Assembly: GCF_007845675.1 (NCBI RefSeq)
Contig: NZ_VOBR01000033.1
Location: 38,452-102,451 of the forward strand
Source of the DNA: Lentzea tibetensis
GTDB taxonomy: Bacteria; Actinomycetota; Actinomycetes; Mycobacteriales; Pseudonocardiaceae
Reading direction: 5' to 3'
Length of the DNA: 64,000 nucleotides
Shown: positions 14,087 to 24,066 of the stretch, one piece after another
Layout: every line of letters starts with the position of its first letter
Numbering within the stretch: the first letter of the stretch is position 1
Program-made: the position numbers and the translations under genes
Notes under the pieces: generated by a model
What the model saw: only the letters and a program-made list of their open reading frames with translations
Databases searched by the model: none
Told to the model about the DNA's origin: nothing

Positions 14087-14119
14087 AAGGGCCCTGGAGC
14101 TTTGCGCTCCAGGGCCCTT
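14087..14119 (+). terminator. Strong terminator after rplO
   Basis: Perfect 14-base arms AAGGGCCCTGGAGC (14087-14100) and GCTCCAGGGCCCTT (14106-14119) with loop TTTGC, followed by CTGCTTG. It sits 14 bases after the rplO stop and ends the spc transcript before the repeat-rich gap. Confidence 0.88.
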
Positions 14120-14156
14120 CTGCTTGTGCTGGGCCGTTTTGTGGGCTTTTGGTGGT

Positions 14157-14289
14157 GGGGTGGGGAGGTCCTCGCTGATCACCAGAGGTCGCCATAGTTC
14201 TGAGTCCCCGTCAAGGCGGAAAAGCTGCCTTGACGGGGACTCAGAACTATGGCCAGGCTGCGCCTGATCAGCGAGGACCTCCCCACCCC
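14157..14289. repeat. 133-bp nested palindrome
   Basis: Two perfect inverted repeats are nested. The outer arms are 25 bases (14157-14181 and 14265-14289) and the inner arms 27 bases (14191-14217 and 14227-14253), around a 9-base apical loop GGAAAAGCT. Unpaired 9- and 11-base segments separate inner from outer stems. It encodes no protein and sits just downstream of the rplO terminator. It resembles a miniature inverted-repeat or REP-type element; no transposase is nearby. Confidence 0.85.
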
Positions 14290-14400
14290 CTGCCCTTCGG
14301 ATGCTTGGGATCATTTGGCTGCCGGTTTGTGCTCGGGGGCCGCGCCCGGTTGGCGGTGCGTGGGTTGGGAGTGCGGCGGGCGCTCTTTTCTTTTGGTATC

Positions 14401-14470
14401 TGCCGGTTTTCGCTGTGCTCGCTTGGTTCGCGCCGGTTTGGCTGGTGCTCGCTTGGTTCGTGCCGGTTGG
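14401..14470. repeat. Tandem 30-bp repeat
   Basis: Degenerate units with the cores TGCCGGTTTT (14401), CGCCGGTTTG (14431) and TGCCGGTTGG (14461). Between them GCTCGCTTGGTTCG recurs at 14417 and 14447. The period is exactly 30 bases with no spacers. Confidence 0.75.
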
Positions 14471-14648
14471 GGTGTGGCCCGCCCTCGCTTCTGCCGGTTG
14501 GGAGGTGGGTCCCCTGGCGCGCTGGCTTCGCTTCGCTCGCGGGAGCCACGTTGTGCCGCAGGAGTTGCCCACTGGCGCACCCCAGTGCCGTGCTCGGCCA
14601 CGCGAGCATCGCTTCGCTGCCTGAAGTAGTGGGTTGGTGCGGTTCAGG

Positions 14649-14720
14649 GGCGGGGAGTGTCGGTGCTGGCTGAGAGCATCGACTCGGGGGGTTCTCTTGT
14701 GCGGGGACGCCTGCGTGAGC
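14649..14720 (+). repeat. Dispersed promoter-like element, copy 1
   Basis: GTGTCGGTG (14657-14665), 8 bases, then GAGCAT (14674-14679). This follows the architecture TTGTCRGTG-N8-TANNNT of RecA-independent (PafBC) DNA-damage promoters, with two mismatches (G for T at the first base of each box). It is highly similar to copy 2 about 324 bases downstream, including the following GGGGGGTTCTC. Confidence 0.6.
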
Positions 14721-14950
14721 ATTCCGCTTCCACACCGAGTCCCATGCTGCGCCGCACCAACTGCACGTGCCCCGTGCCCGTGGCTCGCGTTCTGCCATGC
14801 GAGCATCCGCTTCCGCAGGTTTCCCCCTACCGAGCCGCGCGAGCTGCACGCTCCCGCACCCTGAGGCTCGCGTTCCGCCGCGCCGGGCATTCCGCTTCCA
14901 CGCCTTCCCCCCTGCTGCGCCGCAGGAGATGCAGGCTCCCGCACCCGAGT
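14700..14950. repeat. Degenerate tandem repeat, about 84-bp period
   Basis: Three units marked by GCATTCCGCTTCC or GCATCCGCTTCC, with their GCAT at 14719, 14803 and 14887, exactly 84 bases apart. Units 2 and 3 both open with GCTCGCGTT and close near CTCCCGCACCC. Confidence 0.75.
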
Positions 14951-14970
14951 TGGGGTTGGTGCGGCTGTGA

Positions 14971-15046
14971 GGGCCGGGGATTGTCGGTGCCGCCTGGCAG
15001 CATCGAGTCGGGGGGTTCTCAGACACAGGGGACGCCTGCGCGAGCA
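14971..15046 (+). repeat. Dispersed promoter-like element, copy 2
   Basis: TTGTCGGTG (14981-14989), N8, CAGCAT (14998-15003): a perfect first box and a one-mismatch -10 relative to the RecA-NDp/PafBC consensus. It is followed by GTCGGGGGGTTCTC as in copy 1. No gene starts downstream before the secY leader. Confidence 0.65.
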
Positions 15047-15413
15047 CACCCAGCCCCCGAGTCCGGAGCGCTGCGCCAGCTCCCCAAGCGAGGTCTCGGC
15101 GAGTCGTCAGTGCGGGCTCGGCGAGTCGTCGGGTCGGTGGCCGTGTGTCGGCTGTCTCAGTGCCCGCGTGGTGCGCGCTCAGCGCGAAGTGGGTGGCCGT
15201 TCGGGGCTGTCGAGTTGGTCATTCGACGGTCGTCGGTGGGCGGTCTGGCAGCGGGTTGCCAAGCGTTTGGCCGAAACGTTCGCGGATAGCGAAACGGCTG
15301 CGTAGTGTGGCTGTGCAAGACGGTTTCTAGCCCGTTCGGCCTAGCTGGTGGGTCAGAGATCAACGGTCTACAACCTGTGATTGACGACTGGGTGCGAACA
15401 GGTGCCCGTGGAC

Positions 15414-15422
15414 TGTTAAAGT
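15414..15422 (+). promoter_or_regulatory. Candidate secY promoter, extended -10
   Basis: TGTTAAAGT fits an extended -10 (TGN-TANNNT). It would give a leader of about 105 bases with a small hairpin (ACCCGGA...TCCGGGT, 15433-15451) before secY. No good -35 lies 17-18 bases upstream. Confidence 0.4.
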
Positions 15423-15535
15423 CGCGGGCTGAACCCGGATGTCCTCCGGGTCGCTCGGTCGTGGCTACCTACCTCGATCGCCATCTACCGCATGATGTCG
15501 GCTCCCAGCGGGCCGGCAACGTTCAGGAGGTTCGC

Positions 15536-16842
<1,307 letters not shown>

Positions 16843-16843
<1 letters not shown>

Positions 16844-17400
16844 TGCGACTCGTTCTCGTTGGCCCGCCAGGCGCGGGCAAGGGCACCCAGGCCGAAGTGC
16901 TGAGCAGCAAGCTCGGCGTGCCGCACATCTCGACGGGCGACCTCTTCCGGTCCCACATCAGCCAGCAGACCGAGCTCGGCCGAGAGGTGCAGGACATCCT
17001 CGACGCCGGTGCGCTCGTGCCGGACGCGATCACCAACGAGATGGTGCGCGAGCGGCTCGCCGAGGCGGACACCGACAACGGCTTCCTGCTCGACGGGTTC
17101 CCGCGCAACGTCGCACAGGCGAACGTGCTCGGCGAGATCCTGGCCGCACAGGACCACGCGCTGGACGCGGTGATCGAGTTCCGCGTCGACGAGGACGTCG
17201 TCGTCGAGCGGTTGCTCGCACGTGGGCGGACGGATGACAAGGAAGAGGTCATCCGGCACCGCCAGCAGGTCTACCGCAACGAGACGGCGCCGCTGCTCGA
17301 CTACTACGCGGACAAGGTGCTCACCATCGACGCCGTCGGTGAGATCGACGAGATCAGCGAGCGCGCGCTCAAGGCGCTGCGCGAGCTGGGCGAGAAGTGA
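16843..17400 (+). CDS. adk: Adenylate kinase, short-lid form
   Basis: Interconverts AMP + ATP and 2 ADP. It has 185 residues with P-loop GPPGAGKGT at residues 7-15 and the [13 protein letters not shown] motif near residue 80. At this length it lacks the extended LID domain of the 214-residue E. coli enzyme, as in mycobacterial Adk. It is coupled to secY by TAGTG overlap. Confidence 0.98.
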
Positions 17401-17456
17401 GCAGTGGTGGACTTCTCGACCGACTCCGCGCGGTTGTCCCAGGCGGCCGTGAACGC

Positions 17457-18230
17457 ATGATCGAGATCAAGACCCGCGCCCAGCTCGAGGCGATGCGCGC
17501 CGCAGGGCTGGTCGTGGCGCGCACGCTCGCCGCGGTCGTCGACCACGTCAAGGTCGGCGTCACCACGGCGGAGCTGGACGAGCTCGCCGAGCAGACGATC
17601 CGCGACGCCGGGGCCATCCCGTCGTTCAAGGGCTACAACGGCTTCCCGGCGAGCATCTGCGCGTCCGTCAACGAGCAGATCGTCCACGGCATCCCCAGCT
17701 CCAAGCAGGTGCTCGCCGAGGGCGACCTGATCTCGATCGACTGCGGCGCCATCCTCGACGGCTGGCACGGCGACTCCGCCGTCAGCGTCGGCGTCGGCAC
17801 GCTGTCGCCCGCGGACCAGAAGCTCTCCGACGCGACCCGCGAGTCGATGCTCGCCGGCATCAAGGCCGCACTGGCCGGCGGCAGGCTGACCGACATCTCG
17901 TTCGCCATCGAGACCGCGGCCGTCGAGGCGTCCGAGCGCGACGGCGTCGAGTACGGCATCGTCGCGGACTACGGCGGCCACGGCATCGGCACCAAGATGC
18001 ACATGGACCCGTTCCTGCCGAACTACGGCAAGCCCGGCAAGGGGCCGCGCCTCAAGCCCGGCATGGCGATCGCCATCGAGCCGATGCTGTCACTCGGCAC
18101 CGACGACTCCGTGGAGCTCGAGGACGGCTGGACGGTCGTCACGGCCGACGGAACCCGTGCCGCCCACTGGGAGCACAGCGTCGCCATCACCGAAGAGGGT
18201 CCCTGGGTGTTGACCGCCCCCGAGGAGTAA
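17457..18230 (+). CDS. map: Methionine aminopeptidase, type I
   Basis: Removes the initiator methionine from nascent proteins; two-metal enzyme. The preferred ATG 17457 gives [20 protein letters not shown], 257 residues, matching Streptomyces starts. An alternative GTG at 17397 overlaps the adk stop as GTGA and would add 20 residues. Metal ligands sit in [17 protein letters not shown], in [13 protein letters not shown], in IAIEPML and at the C-terminal glutamate of HSVAITEEG. The secY-adk-map order is classic. Confidence 0.96.
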   Translation: MIEIKTRAQLEAMRAAGLVVARTLAAVVDHVKVGVTTAELDELAEQTIRDAGAIPSFKGYNGFPASICASVNEQIVHGIPSSKQVLAEGDLISIDCGAILDGWHGDSAVSVGVGTLSPADQKLSDATRESMLAGIKAALAGGRLTDISFAIETAAVEASERDGVEYGIVADYGGHGIGTKMHMDPFLPNYGKPGKGPRLKPGMAIAIEPMLSLGTDDSVELEDGWTVVTADGTRAAHWEHSVAITEEGPWVLTAPEE

Positions 18231-18243
18231 CCCACGTCACTCA

Positions 18244-18282
18244 CAAGGAGGGGAGTTCGCCGCGTGCGAGCTCCCCTCCTTG
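18244..18282 (+). terminator. Terminator after map
   Basis: Arms CAAGGAGGGGAG (18244-18255) and CTCCCCTCCTTG (18271-18282) are perfect over 12 bases. The stem extends inward by five more pairs (one G-U) to a CGCGT loop. It lies 14 bases after the map stop. Confidence 0.8.
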
Positions 18283-18298
18283 ACATTGGGCCCCCGAT

Positions 18299-18327
18299 TT
18301 GGGTTGCGGAGCCCGACTGCGTACACT
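18299..18327 (+). promoter_or_regulatory. Candidate promoter for infA-alpha operon
   Basis: -10-like TACACT at 18322-18327 with TTGGGT 17 bases upstream at 18299-18304, immediately after the map terminator and about 95 bases before infA. The -35 match is weak. Confidence 0.45.
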
Positions 18328-18426
18328 GGTCGGGTGGCGCACCTGTCGCGCCGGTTCCGTCATGTCTTCGGAGTCGGGGTCACACGCGCGCCCACGTTGA
18401 TATCACCGTCACGAAACGCGGAGGAC

Positions 18427-18648
18427 ATGGGCAAGAAGGACGGGGCCATTGAGGTCGAGGGCCGCGTAGTCGAGCCGCTCCCCAACGCGATGTTCCGAGT
18501 CGAGTTGGAGAACGGTCACAAGGTGCTCGCGCACATCAGCGGCAAGATGCGACAGCACTACATCCGCATCCTCCCTGAGGACCGGGTTGTCGTGGAGCTC
18601 TCGCCCTACGACCTGTCCCGCGGGCGCATCGTCTACCGCTACAAGTGA
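18427..18648 (+). CDS. infA: Translation initiation factor IF-1
   Basis: S1-like OB-fold protein that blocks the A site during initiation. It has 73 residues, [20 protein letters not shown] to the canonical [16 protein letters not shown] 18427 is the conserved start; upstream in-frame codons run into the promoter region. It opens the infA-rpmJ-rpsM-rpsK-rpsD-rpoA-rplQ cluster. Confidence 0.99.
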   Translation: MGKKDGAIEVEGRVVEPLPNAMFRVELENGHKVLAHISGKMRQHYIRILPEDRVVVELSPYDLSRGRIVYRYK

Positions 18649-18673
18649 CCTCCACCAGCAGGAGATCTCAGGC

Positions 18674-18787
18674 GTGAAGGTTCAGCCGAGCGTCAAGAAG
18701 ATCTGCGACAAGTGCAAGGTGATCCGCCGTCACGGTCGGGTCATGGTGATCTGCGAGAACCTGCGTCACAAGCAGCGTCAGGGCTGA
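18674..18787 (+). CDS. rpmJ: Ribosomal protein L36
   Basis: The smallest 50S protein, 37 residues from [23 protein letters not shown] shows the CxxC zinc ligands, continuing to a further Cys in MVICEN and a His in LRHKQRQG. It is therefore the zinc-containing form. Confidence 0.97.
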   Translation: MKVQPSVKKICDKCKVIRRHGRVMVICENLRHKQRQG

Positions 18788-18852
18788 TCATCCCCCTTCT
18801 GCACTCGTCGACAGGTCTCTGCCGACGCAGAACAGATACCTCCTCGCACCTA

Positions 18853-18877
18853 CCCGGCGTGCTCTGAGCACGCCGGG
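18853..18877 (+). terminator. Hairpin in the rpmJ-rpsM leader
   Basis: Ten-base perfect arms CCCGGCGTGC and GCACGCCGGG with loop TCTGA, in a 217-base non-coding gap upstream of rpsM. It may be an attenuator or an S4/S13-type autoregulatory leader; no U-tract follows. Confidence 0.5.
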
Positions 18878-19004
18878 GACACCCCCGGATTCCAGGCCGG
18901 GGCCGGGACACCGGTTGTGAAAGCAGCCGGAACGACACAGCGAGTCAGTCCCGGAAGTGGGCGAGGAGCAGACCTGGAAGAACATCGACAGGAGCTATTG
19001 CCGT

Positions 19005-19385
19005 ATGGCACGACTCGCTGGCGTCGATCTTCCCCGCGAAAAGCGGATGGAGATCGCGCTCACCTACATCTTCGGTATCGGTCGCACGCGCTCCAAGGAG
19101 CTGCTCACCGCCACCCAGATCTCCCCTGACCTGCGCGTCAAGGACCTGAGTGACGACGACCTCGCCAAGCTGCGGGACTACATCGAGAACAACTTCAAGG
19201 TCGAGGGTGACCTCCGTCGTGAGGTTCAGGCCGACATCCGTCGCAAGATGGAGATCGGCTGCTACGAGGGTCTTCGCCACCGTCGCAACCTGCCCGTCCG
19301 CGGTCAGCGCACCAAGACCAATGCGCGTACCCGCAAGGGTCCGAAGAAGACCGTGGCCGGCAAGAAGAAGGCCGGCAAGAAGTAA
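19005..19385 (+). CDS. rpsM: Ribosomal protein S13
   Basis: 30S head protein contacting the P-site tRNA and bridging subunits. ATG 19005, preceded by AGGAG, gives [20 protein letters not shown], 126 residues. The conserved C-terminal [18 protein letters not shown] is present. A 16-residue upstream in-frame extension is not conserved. Confidence 0.98.
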   Translation: MARLAGVDLPREKRMEIALTYIFGIGRTRSKELLTATQISPDLRVKDLSDDDLAKLRDYIENNFKVEGDLRREVQADIRRKMEIGCYEGLRHRRNLPVRGQRTKTNARTRKGPKKTVAGKKKAGKK

Positions 19386-19424
19386 GACCTCGTCGCACCC
19401 ATCGACTTAGGAGTTCATCAAGCA

Positions 19425-19832
19425 ATGCCACCCAAGTCCCGCACGGGCGCCGGGGTCAAGAAGGTCCGGCGCAAGGAAAAGAAGAACATCTCGCACGGCC
19501 AGGCGCACATCAAGAGCACGTTCAACAACACCATCGTGTCGATCACCGACCCGATGGGCAACGTGATCAGCTGGGCGTCCGCAGGCCACGTGGGCTTCAA
19601 GGGCTCGCGCAAGTCCACGCCGTTCGCGGCGCAGATGGCTGCCGAGAACGCCGCCCGCAAGGCCGCCGAGCACGGCGTGCGCAAGGTGGACGTGTTCGTC
19701 AAGGGTCCCGGCTCCGGCCGTGAGACCGCGATCCGTTCGCTGCAGGCCGCCGGTCTCGAGGTCGGCACCATCCAGGACGTGACCCCGCAGCCCCACAACG
19801 GCTGCCGCCCGCCCAAGCGGCGCCGGGTCTGA
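19425..19832 (+). CDS. rpsK: Ribosomal protein S11
   Basis: 30S platform protein. It has 135 residues with [19 protein letters not shown] and the C-terminal [18 protein letters not shown], both signatures. Confidence 0.99.
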   Translation: MPPKSRTGAGVKKVRRKEKKNISHGQAHIKSTFNNTIVSITDPMGNVISWASAGHVGFKGSRKSTPFAAQMAAENAARKAAEHGVRKVDVFVKGPGSGRETAIRSLQAAGLEVGTIQDVTPQPHNGCRPPKRRRV

Positions 19833-19855
19833 GGCACGGGGAGGAGTAAGCACAC

Positions 19856-20461
19856 ATGGCTCGTTACACGGGACCTGCGACGCGCATCTCGCGTCGCCTC
19901 AAGGTTGACCTCGTCGGTGGGGACCAGGCGTTCGAGCGCCGCCCCTACCCGCCCGGCCAGCACGGCCGCGGCCGGGTCAAGGAGTCCGAGTACCTGCTGC
20001 AGCTCCAGGAGAAGCAGAAGGCTCGCTACACCTACGGCGTCCTTGAGAAGCAGTTCGTCCGCTACTACAAGGAAGCGGTTCGCCGTCCGGGCAAGACCGG
20101 CGAGAACCTGCTCCAGATCCTCGAGGCTCGCCTCGACAACGTGGTGTACCGCGCGGGCCTCGCCCGCACGCGTCGCCAGGCTCGTCAGCTGGTCGCTCAC
20201 GGTCACTTCCTGGTCAACGGCCACAAGGTGAACATCCCGAGCTACCAGGTGTCGAAGTTCGACATCATCGACGTCAAGCCGAAGTCCATGCCGACGCTGC
20301 CCTTCGAGGCTGCTCGCGCGTCCTTCGGTGACCGTCCGATTCCGGCTTGGCTGCAGGTCGTTCCCTCGAACCTGCGCATCCTCGTGCACCAGCTGCCCGA
20401 GCGCGCGCAGATCGACACGCCTGTCACCGAGCAGCTCATCGTCGAGCTCTACTCGAAGTGA
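19856..20461 (+). CDS. rpsD: Ribosomal protein S4
   Basis: 16S rRNA assembly initiator. It has 201 residues with an S4 RNA-binding domain around residue 90 (LDNVVYRAGLARTRRQARQL). The N terminus lacks the CxxC zinc cluster found in some bacteria, as in mycobacteria. Confidence 0.99.
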   Translation: MARYTGPATRISRRLKVDLVGGDQAFERRPYPPGQHGRGRVKESEYLLQLQEKQKARYTYGVLEKQFVRYYKEAVRRPGKTGENLLQILEARLDNVVYRAGLARTRRQARQLVAHGHFLVNGHKVNIPSYQVSKFDIIDVKPKSMPTLPFEAARASFGDRPIPAWLQVVPSNLRILVHQLPERAQIDTPVTEQLIVELYSK

Positions 20462-20466
20462 TCCTC

Positions 20467-20501
20467 TCGGAGGGGCGGTCCCTTGTGGACTGCCCCTCCG
20501 A
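20467..20501 (+). terminator. Hairpin between rpsD and rpoA
   Basis: Arms TCGGAGGGGC and GCCCCTCCGA, extended inward by four more pairs (one G-U) to a loop CCTTGTG. It lies 6 bases after the rpsD stop and is likely a partial terminator that sets the ratio of rpoA to ribosomal protein mRNA. Confidence 0.6.
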
Positions 20502-20609
20502 TCGGGTCCCGCGTCGGCACTCAGGATGTGCCGAACGCGTTTGCCGGTCTCCGCGCCGGCGTCTTGACGGCGTCAAATAGTGGGCGTCGTTTAGGAGAGG
20601 AAGAACCCA

Positions 20610-21665
20610 GTGCTGATTTCCCAGCGCCCCTCGCTCGGCGAGGAAGCGGTCTCCGACACCCGTTCCCGGTTCGTCATCGAACCGCTGGAGCCGGGTTTCG
20701 GTTACACCCTCGGCAACTCGATCCGCCGCACGCTGCTGTCGTCCATCCCCGGTGCTGCTGTCACGAGCATCCGGATCGACGGCGTGCTGCACGAGTTCAC
20801 CACGGTTCCGGGTGTGAAGGAGGACGTCACCGACGTCATCCTGAACCTCAAGGAGCTCGTCGTCTCGTCCGAAGAGGACGAGCCGGTGACCATGTACCTG
20901 CGCAAGCAGGGCCCCGGCGTGGTGACCGCGGGCGACATCGTGCCTCCGGCCGGTGTCACCGTGCACAACCCGGACCTGCACATCGCCACCCTGAACGGGA
21001 AGGGCAAGCTGGAGATCGAGCTCGTCGTCGAGCGCGGTCGCGGCTACGTCCCCGCCGTCCAGAACAAGCAGGCCGGTGCCGAGATCGGCCGCATCCCCGT
21101 TGACTCGATCTACTCGCCCGTCATGAAGGTGACGTACAAGGTCGAGGCGACTCGTGTCGAGCAGCGGACCGACTTCGACAAGCTGATCCTCGACGTGGAG
21201 ACGAAGCCGTCCATCACGCCGAGGGACGCTGTTGCCTCCGCGGGCAAGACCCTGGTTGAGCTGTTCGGCCTCGCTCGCGAGCTGAACATCGACGCCGAGG
21301 GCATCGAGATCGGCCCGTCGCCTGCCGAAGCCGACACCATCGCCGCGTTCGCGATGCCTATTGAGGATCTGGACCTCACGGTCCGTTCCTACAACTGCCT
21401 CAAGCGGGAAGGCATCCACACCGTCGGCGAGCTGGTTTCGCGCAGCGAGGCGGACCTGCTGGACATCCGCAACTTCGGTGCGAAGTCGATCGACGAGGTC
21501 AAGATGAAGCTCGTCGGCCTCGGCTTGGCGCTCAAGGACAGCCCTCCTGGGTTCGACCCCTCCGCCGCCGCTTCGGACTACCACCCGTCCGAGGCGTGGG
21601 GTGCAGACAGCGGTCTGGACCACCACGACGACGGTCAGGACTACGCGGAGACCGAGCAGCTCTGA
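20610..21665 (+). CDS. rpoA: RNA polymerase alpha subunit
   Basis: Dimerises to nucleate RNA polymerase assembly. The N-terminal domain begins [20 protein letters not shown], with [20 protein letters not shown] near residue 25. The C-terminal domain ([20 protein letters not shown], near residue 250) contacts UP elements and activators. It has 351 residues from a GTG start preceded by AGGAGAGG. An acidic tail of about 30 residues closes it. Confidence 0.99.
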   Translation: MLISQRPSLGEEAVSDTRSRFVIEPLEPGFGYTLGNSIRRTLLSSIPGAAVTSIRIDGVLHEFTTVPGVKEDVTDVILNLKELVVSSEEDEPVTMYLRKQGPGVVTAGDIVPPAGVTVHNPDLHIATLNGKGKLEIELVVERGRGYVPAVQNKQAGAEIGRIPVDSIYSPVMKVTYKVEATRVEQRTDFDKLILDVETKPSITPRDAVASAGKTLVELFGLARELNIDAEGIEIGPSPAEADTIAAFAMPIEDLDLTVRSYNCLKREGIHTVGELVSRSEADLLDIRNFGAKSIDEVKMKLVGLGLALKDSPPGFDPSAAASDYHPSEAWGADSGLDHHDDGQDYAETEQL

Positions 21666-21713
21666 GGCTCTAGCCAGAGCAGAGGATCTCTTTCAGTTAT
21701 CTAGGAGCACGCG

Positions 21714-22265
21714 ATGCCCACCCCTACCAAGGGTCCCCGCCTCGGCGGGTCGCCGGCTCACGAGCGGCTGCTGCTGGCCAACCTGGCCACTGCGCTGTTC
21801 GAGCACGGCAAGATCAAGACGACTGAGGCCAAGGCCAAGCGGCTGCGGCCCTACGCCGAGAAGCTGATCAGCAAGGCGAAGGTCGGTGACCTGCACAACC
21901 GTCGCGAGATCATGAAGGTGATCCGCGACAAGGACGTCGTGCACAAGCTGATCGCCGAGATCGGTCCCTTCTTCAGCGACCGCAGCGGCGGCTACACCCG
22001 CATCACGAAGACGCTGGCGCGCAAGGGCGACAACGCCCCCATGGCCATCATCGAGCTGGTGTCGCAGAAGCTGGTCTCCACCGAGGCCGAGGCCGCGAAG
22101 AAGACCAAGTTCGCCAAGGACGAGACCAAGGCCGCTCCGGCTGCCGAGGTCGTCGAGGACAAGGTCGAGGACGCCGTCGAGGTTGACGGCGAGCCGACCG
22201 CCGAGGCCGTCGAGGCCGAGGAGAAGTCCGACGAGGCCGCCGAGGCCAAGAAGGACGAGTCCTGA
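21714..22265 (+). CDS. rplQ: Ribosomal protein L17 with acidic C-terminal extension
   Basis: 50S protein near the tunnel exit. The core occupies residues 1-120, beginning [20 protein letters not shown]. It is followed by about 60 residues almost entirely Glu, Ala, Val and Lys. The bacterial core alone is about 120 residues; such tails occur in actinobacterial L17, but this one is long. Confidence 0.98.
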   Translation: MPTPTKGPRLGGSPAHERLLLANLATALFEHGKIKTTEAKAKRLRPYAEKLISKAKVGDLHNRREIMKVIRDKDVVHKLIAEIGPFFSDRSGGYTRITKTLARKGDNAPMAIIELVSQKLVSTEAEAAKKTKFAKDETKAAPAAEVVEDKVEDAVEVDGEPTAEAVEAEEKSDEAAEAKKDES

Positions 22266-22277
22266 CTCGTACTGCTG

Positions 22278-22314
22278 ACGAGCCCGTCGTTCCCCCTGGG
22301 GACGGCGGGCTCGT
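22278..22314 (+). terminator. Hairpin between rplQ and truA
   Basis: A stem of about 16 pairs, ACGAGCCCG(T)CG... with ...CG(G)CGGGCTCGT, with one G-U and one bulged T. It ends 4 bases before the truA GTG. It could terminate the alpha operon or mask the truA start region. Confidence 0.55.
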
Positions 22315-22318
22315 TCGT

Positions 22319-23101
22319 GTGCGCTTCGACCTGGCCTACGACGGCACGGACTTCTCCGGCTGGGCCAGGCAGCCCGAACGCCGCACGGTCTGCGGTGTCC
22401 TCGAGGACACGCTGTCGATGGTGCTGCGCGAGGACGTGCAGCTGACCGTCGCCGGCCGCACCGACGCCGGAGTGCACGCCTCCGGCCAGGTCGCGCACGC
22501 CGACCTGCCGTCCACCGTGGACTTCGAGAAGTTCCCGCACCGGCTGGCCCGCGCGCTGCCCGCCGACGTCCGGGTGTTCTCCGCGCGCGTCGTGCCGCCC
22601 GAGTTCGACGCCCGCTTCTCCGCTCTGCGCAGGCACTACGAGTACCGGGTGACCGACGCCGTCCACGGCGCGCACCCGCTGCGCCGCCTGGACACCCTCT
22701 CCTGGCCCCGGAAGCTGTCGCTGGACGCGATCAACGAGGCTTCCGCGCTGCTGCTGGGGGAACACGACTTCTGCGCGTTCTGCAAACGCCGCGAGGGCGC
22801 CACGACGATCCGCGAGCTGCAGCGCCTGGAGTGGCGGCGGGACGGCGACGTGCTGACCGCGCACGTCTCCGCGGACGCGTTCTGCCACTCGATGGTGCGC
22901 TCGCTCGTCGGCGCGCTCCTGGCGGTCGGTGAGGGCCGCAAGCCGGCCTCCTGGCCCGCCACGCTGCTGTCGCTGCACGAGCGGTCCAGCCAGGTGACCG
23001 TCGCCCCGCCGCACGGCCTGTGCCTCGTCCGGGTCGACTACCCGGCCGACGCGGACCTCGCCGCCCGCTCCGAGCTGACCCGCCGGGTGCGCACGCTCTG
23101 A
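22319..23101 (+). CDS. truA: tRNA pseudouridine(38-40) synthase
   Basis: Makes pseudouridine in the anticodon stem-loop of tRNA. It has 260 residues. The catalytic aspartate is D49 in [27 protein letters not shown] and [19 protein letters not shown] are typical. GTG 22319 ([20 protein letters not shown]) is used; a GTG 2 bases earlier is out of frame. Its place after rplQ matches mycobacteria. Confidence 0.97.
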   Translation: MRFDLAYDGTDFSGWARQPERRTVCGVLEDTLSMVLREDVQLTVAGRTDAGVHASGQVAHADLPSTVDFEKFPHRLARALPADVRVFSARVVPPEFDARFSALRRHYEYRVTDAVHGAHPLRRLDTLSWPRKLSLDAINEASALLLGEHDFCAFCKRREGATTIRELQRLEWRRDGDVLTAHVSADAFCHSMVRSLVGALLAVGEGRKPASWPATLLSLHERSSQVTVAPPHGLCLVRVDYPADADLAARSELTRRVRTL

Positions 23102-23108
23102 CCGGGGC

Positions 23109-23136
23109 TTGAGTCTCCCGCAGGGGGAGGGTTGAG
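23109..23136 (+). promoter_or_regulatory. MerR-type operator/promoter of the adjacent regulator
   Basis: TTGAGT (-35-like) at 23109-23114 is followed by the dyad CTCCC-N5-GGGAG (23115-23129), then GTTGAG. The dyad lies in a long -35/-10 spacer, as at MerR-controlled promoters. The gene's ATG is only about 10 bases further on, so the transcript may be leaderless and autoregulated. Confidence 0.5.
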
Positions 23137-23145
23137 GGTGGGTGC

Positions 23146-24051
23146 ATGCACGGCGACGCGCTCCACTCGATCGGTGACCTGGCCCGGCTGACCGGACTGC
23201 CGGTCAAGACCGTCCGGTTGTACTCGGATCGCGGGATCGTGCCGCCCGCCGACCGCAGCCCCGCCGGCTACCGCCGCTACACCGCTGACGCCGTCGCCCG
23301 CCTCGAGCTCGCCCGGACGTTGCGCGAGCTGGGACTGGACCTCGCCACGATCAGGAAGGTCGTGGACAGGGAGATCTCGGTACCCGACGTCGCCGCGGCC
23401 CACGCCGAAGCGTTGGACGTGCAGATCCGCGTGCTGCTGCTGCGGCGCGCGGTGTTGCTGGCGACGGTCAAGCGCGGGGCCTCGACACCCGAGGAGATGG
23501 CATTCGTGCACAGGCTGGCCAGGCTTTCCGCGGACGAACGCACGCGGCTCGTCGACGAGTTCCTCGGAGTCGCGTTCGGCGGGAGGGAAGCGTTTGCGGG
23601 AATCGCCCGCACGATGACACCGGAACTGCCGGATGAACCGAGCGCTGAGCAGGTCGAGGCGTGGGTCGAGTTGGCCGAGCTCGCGCAGGACCCAGGTTTC
23701 CAGGCCCTCATGAGGCGACTGGCGGACCAGCACGACGGATCTGCGCTACGCCGCGATCTGGGCGGTGAGATCCGGGAGAGGGTCGCTCAGGCCGTGGCCG
23801 CCGGCATCGCGCCTGCCGCACCCGAGGCCGACCCGGTCGTCGCGGCCGTCAGGGCCCGGTGCCCGCACGGGCTGCTGGAGTGGCTGGAGGATGCGAACGA
23901 CCCGCGCCGGGAGCGCTACCTGCGGCTGCTGGCCGTGATCAACGGTTGGCCGGAGCCGGAGAGCGCGGCACCGGCGTTCGACTGGCTGATCCATGCGATC
24001 GCAGAAAGGCGGGAGCCCCCGTCTGGGGGAACGGGGGCTCCTCGAGGGTGA
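23146..24051 (+). CDS. MerR-family transcriptional regulator
   Basis: DNA-binding regulator of 301 residues. Residues 8-75 form a MerR winged helix (SIGDLARLTGLPVKTVRLYS, then GYRRYTADAVARLELARTLR), followed by the usual dimerisation helix. The C-terminal 200 residues are helical and Glu/Arg/Ala-rich, without a metal-binding cysteine set or a recognised ligand domain, so the inducer is unknown. No partner gene follows in the same direction; it is convergent with a secreted protease. A CTCCC/GGGAG dyad in its promoter suggests autoregulation. Confidence 0.9.
   Translation: MHGDALHSIGDLARLTGLPVKTVRLYSDRGIVPPADRSPAGYRRYTADAVARLELARTLRELGLDLATIRKVVDREISVPDVAAAHAEALDVQIRVLLLRRAVLLATVKRGASTPEEMAFVHRLARLSADERTRLVDEFLGVAFGGREAFAGIARTMTPELPDEPSAEQVEAWVELAELAQDPGFQALMRRLADQHDGSALRRDLGGEIRERVAQAVAAGIAPAAPEADPVVAAVRARCPHGLLEWLEDANDPRRERYLRLLAVINGWPEPESAAPAFDWLIHAIAERREPPSGGTGAPRG
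24013..24040. terminator. Bidirectional terminator overlapping the merR 3' end
   Basis: Arms GAGCCCCCGT (24013-24022) and ACGGGGGCTC (24031-24040) around an 8-base loop, inside the last codons of the MerR gene and just downstream of the convergent protease gene. Confidence 0.65.
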
Positions 24052-24066
24052 GACTGATCTGGAGAT

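Larger units (their letters stand above)
14290..15413. other. Repeat-rich non-coding gap between rplO and secY
   Basis: No convincing gene. Long frames on both strands here read as low-complexity Arg/Pro/Ser/Ala-rich sequence made of repeats, without ribosome binding sites. The region holds 30-bp repeats (14401-14470), an about 84-bp degenerate tandem repeat (14700-14950) and two copies of a promoter-like dispersed element. It looks like decayed or accessory sequence inserted in the spc operon. Confidence 0.75.

Noticed and set aside
14401-14470. 30-bp tandem repeat as a CRISPR array
   Set aside because: Units are contiguous with no spacers, degenerate, and only about three copies; no cas gene.
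14268-15049. Minus-strand open frames in the rplO-secY gap as possible genes
   Set aside because: Their translations are the 30-bp and 84-bp repeats read as low-complexity Ser/Pro/Arg/Asn peptides, different in each frame, without start signals.
15381-15422. TTGACG at 15381 paired with TAAAGT at 15417 as the secY promoter
   Set aside because: Spacer of 30 bases is too long; only the extended -10 is kept as a candidate.
18280-18327. TTGACA at 18280 as the -35 of the infA promoter
   Set aside because: It overlaps the map terminator arm and is 36 bases from the TACACT -10, twice the usable spacing.
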